From contig CBDUYN010000327.1 in assembly GCA_965371445.1 (NCBI GenBank), forward strand, positions 1 through 5,107: 5,107 nucleotides of DNA, written 5' to 3'. The notes below the pieces were generated by a model. It worked only from the letters and a program-made list of their open reading frames with translations, did not search any database and was not told the DNA's origin. Shown piece by piece: positions 1 through 5,095 of the stretch. The position numbers and the translations under genes were made by a program. Numbering within the stretch: position 1 is the first letter of the stretch; each line of letters begins with the position of its first letter. This DNA is from DASWIG01 sp965371445 (GTDB taxonomy: Bacteria; Acidobacteriota; Thermoanaerobaculia; Multivoradales; J023).

Positions 1-100
1 GTCCTTTCCCGCCCCGACGGCGTTGTGCCACCCGCAACTCCAAGCTCCGGCCGGAGTTCAGAGACTTCGAAAGAAGTCGGCTGGCCGTCGGCGGCTCCAT
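1..100 (-). CDS. Possible start of an unrecognised gene running off the left edge
   Basis: A minus-strand frame opens with ATG at 100-98 and stays open to the window edge (33 codons, starting MEPPTASRLL). It begins 32 bases after the stop of the preceding minus-strand gene. A plausible ribosome binding site, GGAG, lies seven bases before the ATG. The visible residues are rich in Ser, Arg and Gly and match no family I know. Two short hairpins lie inside the frame, which argues for non-coding DNA. The plus strand is also open in frame 1 up to a TAA at 100-102, so coding on either strand is uncertain. Confidence 0.22.
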   Translation of the reverse strand, partial: MEPPTASRLLSKSLNSGRSLELRVAQRRRGGKG

Positions 101-115
101 AAGCCGTCTCCGGCT
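45..115. repeat. Cluster of three short inverted repeats after the minus-strand gene cluster
   Basis: Three hairpin-forming repeats lie within 71 bases. The first is the 12-base perfect palindrome CTCCGGCCGGAG at 45-56. The second is GACTTC-GAAA-GAAGTC at 63-78, a 6-bp stem closed by a GAAA loop on the plus strand. The third is AGCCG-TCTC-CGGCT at 102-115, whose minus-strand copy has a GAGA loop. On the minus strand they begin 18 bases after the stop at 133. No T-run follows, so a classical intrinsic terminator is not supported. They may be mRNA 3'-end structures or part of an uncharacterised RNA. Confidence 0.45.
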
Positions 116-132
116 CTCGGACTTCAACGGCC

Positions 133-858
133 TCAGAAACCCTGAATCTCCGAATCGCCGACGTTCTGAAGCGACGAACCGATCCACTGCCAAAGAATCG
201 TCCGATGGTTGGGCAAGGCGTGGACGGCGGGAAGCGAGCTGATCTCGACGAATAGGTCGTTGACCTTCTTGCCACTTGCCCGCTGCCGCACCAGGTCGCG
301 GAAGACGCCCTCGCGGACGAGAGTCGCCTGCCAGTGGTCGTACTCACCAGAGAACTGCTCGCGAGGGATCGCTTCCCAGGCCGCGCGGACCTCGCGGATC
401 GTGTCCTGGTGGGTCCAGAAAAGCTCGAGAAGCGTCAGGAGCTCGCGGGTACCCGCTTCGCGGGCAAAACGCATGGCGCCTTGGAGGTCGAGCACGGTGG
501 GCAGAGGATGCGCATAGAGGACGCCTTCGAGGAAAACGCCGAGCTCCCCTTGCTCGAGGAGCTCTTCCAGATCCGTTACGGCGTCACGCCGGATGTCTTC
601 GGGGAGCTCCGGATCCTGGAGGATCAGGACGAGCATCAAAGCGTCGTCGCTGTCGTAGGCGAGGTTCAGCTGGCGGACGACCTCGTCGCGGGTCACGTCC
701 TCGACGGTGATGAAGTCCTTGCCCTCGCCGATGAGGTAGTGGTACTCCGCCGGGTCGCGCGGCACCGTGCGCTCAGGCTCATCGACGTGGATCGAGGCAA
801 ACTGGTCACCGTCCATGACCAGCGCGATTCCCGCGCTTCCTGAGATCAGGGCTTCCAC
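133..858 (-). CDS. Strongly acidic 241-residue protein of unknown function, coupled to the zinc-ribbon gene
   Basis: I do not recognise a family. The protein has about 44 Asp/Glu against about 20 Lys/Arg by hand count, no signal peptide and no membrane segment, so it is probably cytoplasmic. Residues 1-60 look mixed alpha/beta; residues about 58-165 look all-helical with Leu- and Glu-rich helices; the tail (about 170-235) is neutral and contains Trp and His. The start is GTG at 858-856, chosen because GGAGAG (864-869) lies five bases upstream. The alternative ATG at residue 15 has only a distant purine stretch. The upstream zinc-ribbon gene stops one base before this GTG, so the two are almost certainly co-translated. 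High negative charge beside a basic partner suggests a binding or immunity-type role, which is inference only. Confidence 0.8.
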   Translation of the reverse strand: MEALISGSAGIALVMDGDQFASIHVDEPERTVPRDPAEYHYLIGEGKDFITVEDVTRDEVVRQLNLAYDSDDALMLVLILQDPELPEDIRRDAVTDLEELLEQGELGVFLEGVLYAHPLPTVLDLQGAMRFAREAGTRELLTLLELFWTHQDTIREVRAAWEAIPREQFSGEYDHWQATLVREGVFRDLVRQRASGKKVNDLFVEISSLPAVHALPNHRTILWQWIGSSLQNVGDSEIQGF

Positions 859-859
859 G

Positions 860-1714
860 TCAACTCTCCAGCTTCACTCCGAAGTTTCCCAGCTTGGCCT
901 CGAGCGCCTTGACGATCGTCTTGCGCCGCCGCCGGCTGCCCTCCATGAGGATAACACGTCTCAGGGTTTGGATGGTCATCGATCCGCCGACGTGGACCTC
1001 GACGAAGTCGTGGTCGGCCGTCGTCTTGCCCGCCCGGAGCAGGATCCCGGGGAAATCGCTCGCCGCGGTCGTGGCGTCGATCTTCCCCGCCAGCTTGGCG
1101 ACGCAGAGCTTCGACCGCTCCGGCCAACTCGCCCGCCGGCCGCGCGGCAGCTTGTGAGCTCGGTCCCTTCGAATCTTGTGGTGCTTCATGAAGAGCACCG
1201 AGTTCTCCTCGAAGACCGAGGCTCGATGCGCGATCATGTCCTCCCGCAAGACCCAGGACATCTCGCCGTAGTTGGCGAGGGCTCTGCCGTCGAGCGACAG
1301 AGCGGCGAACCGGATCTGCTCCCGGTAAGGTCCGAATAGCGCTGCGTCGGCCACGTCCCGAAGGGTGTCCCACTTCTCGCCCATGGGAAATCGGGGCCCT
1401 GCTGTGATGAGCTGGTAATAGGTAGGGTAGCCCTCGCGATCGCTCTCGGCGAGCCGCAGGGTCTGCTTGAAGGGGCGGGCAATGACCGCCATCGACGAGG
1501 CGACCGCGGCCTCGAAGTCGCGGACCTTCGCCTCGGCACCGCGCTTCGCGGCATCGCGGAGAGCCTTGTCGTAGCGTCGGTCGAGAGCCTGGCGCTCCTT
1601 CGCGTCCTCGGCCATGACGACGTTTGGGAAGACCTCCCGCCCGCAGTGCGGGCAGCTTGCGAGCGTCATCGCGAAGTTGTTGTGGCAATAAGGGCAGGGA
1701 ATCGTTTTGTTCAT
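860..1714 (-). CDS. Zinc-ribbon protein with an uncharacterised C-terminal domain
   Basis: The first 25 residues form a zinc ribbon: CPYC at 7-10 and CPHC at 21-24, a CxxC-x10-CxxC spacing that should bind one Zn2+. A charged, Ala-rich helix, possibly coiled-coil, spans about 35-70. Residues about 95-255 look like one globular domain with compact conserved-looking blocks: NYGEMSWVLRED (148-159), RASVFEENSVLF (164-175), ASWPERSKLCVAKLAGKI (195-212) and DFVEVHVGG (236-244). A basic patch, RRRRK, is at 261-265. There is no signal peptide or membrane segment. The ATG at 1714 is preceded by only a weak GGAT, and the gene begins 27 bases after the symporter stop, so it may be read by reinitiation. 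The protein is net basic. I cannot name the C-terminal domain. The order YG, vL, RA, NS and then DFVEVHxxG loosely recalls some toxin-like domains, a low-confidence impression. Confidence 0.85.
   Translation of the reverse strand: MNKTIPCPYCHNNFAMTLASCPHCGREVFPNVVMAEDAKERQALDRRYDKALRDAAKRGAEAKVRDFEAAVASSMAVIARPFKQTLRLAESDREGYPTYYQLITAGPRFPMGEKWDTLRDVADAALFGPYREQIRFAALSLDGRALANYGEMSWVLREDMIAHRASVFEENSVLFMKHHKIRRDRAHKLPRGRRASWPERSKLCVAKLAGKIDATTAASDFPGILLRAGKTTADHDFVEVHVGGSMTIQTLRRVILMEGSRRRRKTIVKALEAKLGNFGVKLES
864..869 (-). promoter_or_regulatory. Ribosome binding site that decides the GTG start of the acidic protein
   Basis: GGAGAG on the minus strand lies five bases before GTG at 858-856 and immediately before the TGA (862-860) of the upstream gene. 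Terminating ribosomes would therefore stop directly over this site, which supports translational coupling of the pair and the GTG start. Confidence 0.6.
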
Positions 1715-1741
1715 GAGCCCGATCCGTCGGAATTGTTGGGC

Positions 1742-3445
1742 CTATCTTACAGCCTTCTTGACGAACGGCTGCACCGCGAACGCCACCAAGATCACCAGCA
1801 CGCAACCGATCACGTTGTACCAGAGGTAGCCGATGTCGATCTTGCCCATCTCTGTCAGGATGTGACAGGTAAAGACCGCCGCGAGCGCCACCCAGGCGCC
1901 GATGAAGACCGAGGTCGCCCGCAGCGCCTTGAGGTAAAAAGCGGCCAGGAAGATCCCCAGGATCGTGCCGTAGAAGAGCGAGCCGATGATGTTGACCGCT
2001 TCCACCAGGGTTTCGCTGCCGCGAAACGACTCGGCGAAGGCGATGGCGATGACGCCCCACATCACCGTCGCCGCTTTCGACGCCGCGAGGTAGTGCGAGT
2101 CGCTCGCTTGCTTCTTGATGAGCCGCCCGTAGATGTCGATGACCGTCGTCGACGCCAAGGCGTTGAGCTCCGACGACGTCGACGACATCGACGCGAACAT
2201 GATCGCGGCAATCAAGAGGCCCACGACACCGGCCGGCAGGTAGTTGACGACGAAAGTCAGAAAGACGTAGTTCGTGTCGCTCGCCATGCCGGGGTTGTTC
2301 TCCTCCAGGAGACCGACCGCGTCGGACCGGACCGAAGTCATCTTCTCGTCGGCCGCGAGAAATCTCTCCTTGGCGGCTGCAAGCGCCGCGGGGTCGCCGC
2401 CGCGGCGCGCGTCGACCCAGCTCATGATGTGATCGCGCTTCTCGTCGAACGCATCGCGGTAGCTCGTCTCGAGCTCGGCGAATTGTTCGGCCTGCGGCGC
2501 CTCGCGGATCGCGCGGACCTCGACCTGGTTGAAGAAGACCGGCGGCGCTTCGAATTGATAGAAGACGAGGACCATGACGCCCAGGAAGAGGATGAAAAAC
2601 TGCATCGGCACTTTGACGATGCCGTTGAAAAGGAGGCCCATGCGGCTGTGCGTGATGCTTTTCCCTGTCAGGTAGCGGGCCACCTGCGACTGGTCGGTGC
2701 CGAAGTAGGAGAGGGCGAGGAAACCGCCGGCGATCAAGCCCGACCAGATGTTGTACCGGTTCTTCAGGTCGAAGGTGAAGTCGATGGCGTTCAACCGTCC
2801 GAGGCTGCCGGCGAGATGCGTGGCGTCCATGAAGCTGACGTCCGCGGGCAGGCGGTAGATGATCAGGAAAAACGCCAGCACCATGCCCGAGAGGATGACG
2901 ACCATCTGGTGGAATTGCGTCCAGTTGACGGCGCGAGTGCCGCCCGAGGCGGTGTAGATGATCACCAGGATGCCGACGCCGAAGTTCGTGTAGTGGAGGT
3001 TCCAGCCGAGGATGACCGAGAGGATGAGCGCCGGCGCGAAGATCGTGAGCCCCGCCGCCAGGCCCCGCTGGACGAGAAAGAGCAGCGCCGCGAGCGCCCG
3101 CGTCTTCATGTCGAAGCGGCCCTCGAGGAACTGGTAGGCGGTGAAGACCTTGAGCCGGTGATAGAGCGGGATGGCGGTCACCGAGAGGATCACGGCGGCG
3201 AGCGGCAGGCCGAAGTAGAACTGGACGAAGCGCATCCCGTCGACGAAGCCCTGGCCCGGCGTCGAGAGGAAGGTGATCGCCGAGGCCTGCGTGGCCATGA
3301 TCGAGAACGCGATCGTGTACCACTTCATGCTGCGGTCGGCGAGCAGGTACCCCTTCAGGTCTTTGGAGCCGCGTCCCTTCCAGACGCCGTAGGCGACGAT
3401 CCCCAAGAGCGCCGTGACGAGGATGATCCAGTCGAGCGTCCTCAT
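1742..3445 (-). CDS. Sodium:solute symporter (SSS / SLC5 family)
   Basis: This is an inner-membrane secondary transporter that should couple Na+ entry to uptake of an organic solute or anion. The 567-residue length and roughly 13 hydrophobic segments fit the family. Family marks include GYLLADRSM-like text at 32-40, YTASGGTRAVNWTQFHQ (164-180), which corresponds to the YxxxGGxxAVxWTDxxQ region, and FASMSSTSSELNALAS (417-432), whose Ser/Thr-rich helix corresponds to the Na2 sodium site of vSGLT. In the WTD motif the usual Asp is Gln (177). A hydrophilic stretch of about 90 residues (299-391), rich in Ala, Glu and Arg, lies between two membrane spans and is longer than in vSGLT-type members. 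The ATG start overlaps the stop of the upstream small membrane gene (ATGA) and has no strong ribosome site of its own, so translation is probably coupled. The substrate cannot be read from the sequence. Confidence 0.95.
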   Translation of the reverse strand: MRTLDWIILVTALLGIVAYGVWKGRGSKDLKGYLLADRSMKWYTIAFSIMATQASAITFLSTPGQGFVDGMRFVQFYFGLPLAAVILSVTAIPLYHRLKVFTAYQFLEGRFDMKTRALAALLFLVQRGLAAGLTIFAPALILSVILGWNLHYTNFGVGILVIIYTASGGTRAVNWTQFHQMVVILSGMVLAFFLIIYRLPADVSFMDATHLAGSLGRLNAIDFTFDLKNRYNIWSGLIAGGFLALSYFGTDQSQVARYLTGKSITHSRMGLLFNGIVKVPMQFFILFLGVMVLVFYQFEAPPVFFNQVEVRAIREAPQAEQFAELETSYRDAFDEKRDHIMSWVDARRGGDPAALAAAKERFLAADEKMTSVRSDAVGLLEENNPGMASDTNYVFLTFVVNYLPAGVVGLLIAAIMFASMSSTSSELNALASTTVIDIYGRLIKKQASDSHYLAASKAATVMWGVIAIAFAESFRGSETLVEAVNIIGSLFYGTILGIFLAAFYLKALRATSVFIGAWVALAAVFTCHILTEMGKIDIGYLWYNVIGCVLVILVAFAVQPFVKKAVR

Positions 3446-3588
3446 GAGAAGGCCCGGGTGAAGAGGTAGAAGAGGACGATCCAGAGCGCCAGGCTGCCAA
3501 GGACCAGGGCGTACATACGGGGCCAGGTTCCCAGAGGGGGCGGCTCGTCGGGGGCGGTCTCGCCGTCGTGGTGCGGCTCGTCGGTCAT
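3442..3588 (-). CDS. Small single-span membrane protein, likely partner of the symporter
   Basis: A 48-residue protein with an acidic, Pro- and His-rich head (1-21, MTDEPHHDGETAPDEPPPLG), then a TWPRMY boundary and one membrane helix (about 25-43), ending in TRAFS. The head is probably cytoplasmic or loosely placed at the membrane surface. The ATG at 3588 was chosen over an upstream in-frame ATG at 3675 because GGAGGAG lies seven bases before it and the likely promoter lies between the two. Its TGA overlaps the symporter ATG by four bases. Small membrane proteins encoded directly before SSS symporters are known in other bacteria (YhdT before PanF, YjcH before ActP), so an accessory-subunit role is a reasonable inference. 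I see no certain homology to YhdT or YjcH. Confidence 0.85.
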   Translation of the reverse strand: MTDEPHHDGETAPDEPPPLGTWPRMYALVLGSLALWIVLFYLFTRAFS

Positions 3589-3595
3589 GGTGCGT

Positions 3596-3602
3596 CTCCT
3601 CC
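3596..3602 (-). promoter_or_regulatory. Strong ribosome binding site for the small membrane protein
   Basis: GGAGGAG on the minus strand is a near-perfect anti-16S match, seven bases before ATG at 3588. It fixes the start of the 48-residue protein and, through the ATGA overlap, probably drives translation of the symporter as well. Confidence 0.75.
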
Positions 3603-3622
3603 GGGGTGGTTCAAGGTCGGCT

Positions 3623-3651
3623 AGTTTACCCCGTCGACGCGAATCCGCCAG
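3623..3651 (-). promoter_or_regulatory. Probable sigma-70-type promoter of the minus-strand cluster
   Basis: On the minus strand a TAAACT -10 box (3628-3623) is separated by 17 bases from CTGGCG (3651-3646), a weak -35 box sharing three of six positions with TTGACA. Transcription would start near 3616, giving a short leader of about 27 bases before ATG at 3588. It is one of the few AT-bearing stretches in this GC-rich DNA and stands in the right place for the cluster ending at 133. No activator or repressor site is evident. Confidence 0.45.
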
Positions 3652-3719
3652 AGAGAGGCCCACGACGATTCCCATGAGACGACACCACCTTCCCGTCTTC
3701 GCCCTCGCTGACGCAGGCG

Positions 3720-4004
3720 GTGGAGTTACGCGACGGTTTCGAATCGGGCCGTGAGGTCCCCGTGCCGCCGGAGATGGTCCGCGAGATGCCGATGGCGGCG
3801 ATCTTTCGCTCCATGGCGGTGCGGCTCGACCCCGAGGCGAGCGCCCAGGTCGACCGCCGGGTCGCCTTTCGCTTTCCCGACTCCGGCGAGGCGTTCACGG
3901 TCCACGTGCGGCGCGGGGTGGCCGAGGTTCAGCCGCGTCCTCGAGGGCCTTTTGGCGGAGACTTCCAGGGACGTCGTAGTCGGCCATGGTTGGAGACATT
4001 GTAG
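3720..4004 (+). pseudogene. Fragment of an alkyl/aryl sulfatase C-terminal domain
   Basis: The plus-strand frame reads LTQAVELRDG from 3705, then VPPEMVREMP, AAIFRSMAVRLDPE, RVAFRFPDSGEAFTVHVRRGVAEVQP up to about 3932. This order (ELR-G, MP-x-x-x-F-x-x-x-x-VRL, F-x-F-x-D-x-G-E-x-x-x-x-x-V-R-x-G-V) matches the C-terminal, SCP2-like part of linear alkyl sulfatases such as SdsA1/YjcS. Those proteins exceed 600 residues; here the metallo-beta-lactamase catalytic domain, with its metal-binding histidines, is absent. A TGA at 3675-3677 closes the frame upstream. Past 3932 the similarity ends and the frame runs on as Arg/Gly/Pro-rich text to TAG at 4002. GTG at 3720 is the first start-like codon but has no clear ribosome site. 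A stand-alone SCP2-like small protein is possible; a gene remnant is more likely. Confidence 0.55.
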
Positions 4005-4071
4005 GACAGACGCGAATCGGCGGAGGGACACAAACCCCAAAGCCCAGGATAAGCCCGCGGCGCATCCTGGG

Positions 4072-4090
4072 GGACGGACGGAGTCCGTCC
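4072..4090. repeat. Perfect 8-bp hairpin upstream of the toxin-antitoxin operon
   Basis: GGACGGAC-GGA-GTCCGTCC is a perfect 8-bp, GC-rich inverted repeat with a three-base loop. No T-run follows on either strand, so it is not a standard intrinsic terminator. It lies 67 bases before the antitoxin ATG and just outside the likely promoter, so it could be a regulatory site or a relic of the neighbouring fragment. The rest of 4005-4157 shows only the promoter-like elements listed next and no gene. Confidence 0.5.
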
Positions 4091-4107
4091 ATCCGTACGG
4101 CGCGTCC

Positions 4108-4136
4108 TCTGCGTATCGATAGCCCTGTGGTACGCT
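4108..4136 (+). promoter_or_regulatory. Weak promoter with internal palindrome (possible operator) for the toxin-antitoxin operon
   Basis: TACGCT (4131-4136), preceded by TGTGG, is a passable extended -10 box for GC-rich DNA. The -35 position 17 bases upstream (TCTGCG, 4108-4113) is poor. The perfect 8-base palindrome TATCGATA (4114-4121) sits in the spacer, where type II antitoxins commonly bind to repress their own operon. Autoregulation is inferred from the system type and this placement, not shown. Confidence 0.35.
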
Positions 4137-4157
4137 GGCGAGGATCGGAGTCGTCAG

Positions 4158-4415
4158 ATGCGCAAAATCCAAGCTTCGAAGCCCGTCCAATACCTGACCG
4201 ACGGCGAAGGTCGGCGCACCGGCGTCTTTCTCGACATGGACTCTTGGGAAGCGCTGCTGGCCTGGATCGAAGACGCGACGGACACCCAACTCGCCGTCCG
4301 GGCGTTACGTGAGCTCGCGGCGGCCGGCGGCCGGCCGGAGAAGGCAGGCTGGCTGCGCTGGAGCGAGGTTCGCGAGGCCTGGGATGACGAGGAAAGCCTC
4401 GACGAGCCCGCCTGA
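4158..4415 (+). CDS. RelB/Phd-like antitoxin
   Basis: An 85-residue acidic protein. Residues 9-35 (PVQYLTDGEGRRTGVFLDMDSWEALLA region) match the opening of many small antitoxins: a YLTD strand, a Gly-containing turn, a TGVFLD strand and the D-x-W-E-x-L-L helix that builds the dimeric DNA-binding unit. The remainder, with a helix about 43-54 and an acidic tail ending EESLDEPA, should wrap the toxin. GGAG (4147-4150) lies seven bases before the ATG. The stop lies inside the next gene, a 32-base overlap, which is typical of type II toxin-antitoxin pairs and keeps toxin synthesis dependent on antitoxin translation. The expected role is to neutralise the RelE-like protein and repress the operon. 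Whether it is best filed under RelB or Phd cannot be settled by eye. Confidence 0.75.
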   Translation: MRKIQASKPVQYLTDGEGRRTGVFLDMDSWEALLAWIEDATDTQLAVRALRELAAAGGRPEKAGWLRWSEVREAWDDEESLDEPA

Positions 4416-4824
4416 ATACGAGATCTGGCTGCGTGGCGCGGTCCACAAGTCCCGACGCCGGCTGCCTGCCAACGTCCGGCATCGAATTCGGGATCTCATC
4501 GACGATCTGGCAAGAAATCCGCAGCCCCCCAGAAGCCGCGAGCTTCAGCTACCGGAAGCAACTCCCAGCGCGATTCGCGAGCAGTGGCAGCTGCGACGAG
4601 TCGCCCTCGAGGACTGGCGTGTCATCTACGCGGTGAGCGAAACCTGGAAGGCCCGCGAGGACGATCCGGCCATCGGGATCTGGAGGGCGCCAGGATCCCT
4701 CTATCTGGCGAGGACACAAGAAGCGTCCCGGGGTGGCTTCGTGCAACTGGTGGACGCGATCGAGTGGCTTCGAGAGAACGCGGGGCCCTCGGAGCTCCGG
4801 GGGCTCCAGAGCCTCGGGCTCTGA
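4384..4824 (+). CDS. RelE/ParE-superfamily toxin with C-terminal extension
   Basis: A 146-residue protein, likely a ribosome-dependent mRNA interferase or other RelE/ParE-fold toxin. Residues 12-44 hold a strand (YEIWLRG) and two helices, KSRRRLPANVRHRIRDLIDD and its continuation, followed by the NPQPP turn. EQWQLRRVALEDWRVIYAVS (66-85) is the family's paired beta strands; W78-R79-V80-I81-Y82 matches the usual DYRVIY. The strand IGIWRAPGSLYL (97-108) aligns with the closing IxxxRxPPY-like strand of some relatives. Thirty to forty more residues, helical at 119-133, make it longer than the usual 85-110. The ATG at 4384 lies inside the antitoxin gene, with GAGG (4374-4377) six bases upstream. 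An earlier in-frame start at 4309 adds only Arg-rich shadow sequence. The exact target and catalytic residues cannot be assigned confidently. Confidence 0.75.
   Translation: MTRKASTSPPEYEIWLRGAVHKSRRRLPANVRHRIRDLIDDLARNPQPPRSRELQLPEATPSAIREQWQLRRVALEDWRVIYAVSETWKAREDDPAIGIWRAPGSLYLARTQEASRGGFVQLVDAIEWLRENAGPSELRGLQSLGL
4807..4823. terminator. Hairpin at the end of the toxin gene, possible terminator between convergent genes
   Basis: CAGAGCC-TCG-GGCTCTG is a perfect 7-bp stem with a three-base loop. It covers the last codons and part of the stop of the toxin gene, between that gene and the convergent TPR fragment whose stop is at 4850. No T-run follows on either strand, so factor-independent termination is doubtful. 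Confidence 0.25.
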
Positions 4825-4849
4825 AGAAGAGGAGAGTGCCCTGCTGCGG

Positions 4850-5095
4850 CTAGCGGTTCGCCAAGAACGCCTCAAGAGCTTCGCGGGCTGCGACGCTGGC
4901 CGGATGCTCCGGGCCGAGCGCGTCCTCCCGGAGGGCGAGGGCACGGAGGAAGAGGGGTTCGGCGTCCTTGGGGCGGTTTTGCGCCTGGCGGAGGTCGGCC
5001 AAACCGAGAACCGCGTAGGCAACCTGAGGATGGTCGGGGCCCAGGGCCTTCTGTGTCCTTTCGGCAAGCGTGCATGACTGCCTCTGAGGCCGCCG
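4850..5095 (-). pseudogene. C-terminal fragment of a kinesin-light-chain-type TPR protein
   Basis: The minus-strand frame ending at TAG 4852-4850 reads AERTQKALGPDHPQVAYAVL, GLADLRQAQNRPKDAEPLFL, RALALREDALGPEHPASVAA and a short ending EALEAFLANR. The two LGP(D/E)HP marks are 42 residues apart, the kinesin-light-chain TPR period, and the final helix looks like a natural C-terminus. Such repeats make protein-binding superhelices and often end large signalling proteins, including Ser/Thr kinases. Here an in-frame TAG stands at 5098-5096 and no ATG or GTG occurs in the 81 codons between, so this piece cannot be made alone. Either the gene is truncated or decayed, or a frameshift near 5060-5095 joins it to a longer frame beyond the window. 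Confidence 0.6.

Noticed and set aside
1..102. Plus-strand frame open from the left edge to TAA at 100-102
   Set aside because: It has only 33 codons of Ser/Pro-rich text with no family signal and competes with an equally weak minus-strand frame; not enough to call a gene.
445..456. 12-base perfect palindrome GCGGGTACCCGC
   Set aside because: It lies inside the acidic-protein gene and is explained by codons around REAGTRE; no regulatory context.
2170..2195. Short GAC/GTC-rich repetitive run
   Set aside because: It is simply the TCG/ACG codon run encoding the Ser/Thr-rich sodium-site helix of the symporter.
1646..3469. Long 607-codon plus-strand open frame opposite the symporter
   Set aside because: Its translation is an Arg/Asp/Glu/His-rich antisense of a clear transporter gene. 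High GC leaves the opposite strand free of stops, and there is no family resemblance or ribosome site.
846..3500. 884-codon minus-strand open frame spanning three genes
   Set aside because: It is a shifted frame running through the small membrane, symporter and zinc-ribbon genes, with Arg/Pro/Gly-rich low-complexity text; the real frames are clear.
3442..3675. Longer 77-residue version of the small membrane protein starting at 3675
   Set aside because: The extra 29 residues are Arg-rich, would start upstream of the likely promoter, and skip the excellent GGAGGAG site serving the ATG at 3588.
3636..4018. 10-base direct repeat GACGCGAATC at 3636-3645 and 4009-4018 flanking the sulfatase fragment
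   Set aside because: It could suggest a duplication from an insertion, but a shared 10-mer is expected by chance in a window this size, and no terminal inverted repeats or transposase accompany it.
3895..4482. 195-codon minus-strand frame, including a start-like MADYDVPGSLRQKALEDAAE piece from 3987
   Set aside because: The frame crosses the antitoxin and promoter region with Arg/Pro-rich text. The short piece looks protein-like but ends after 29 codons and overlaps the sulfatase fragment, with no family match.
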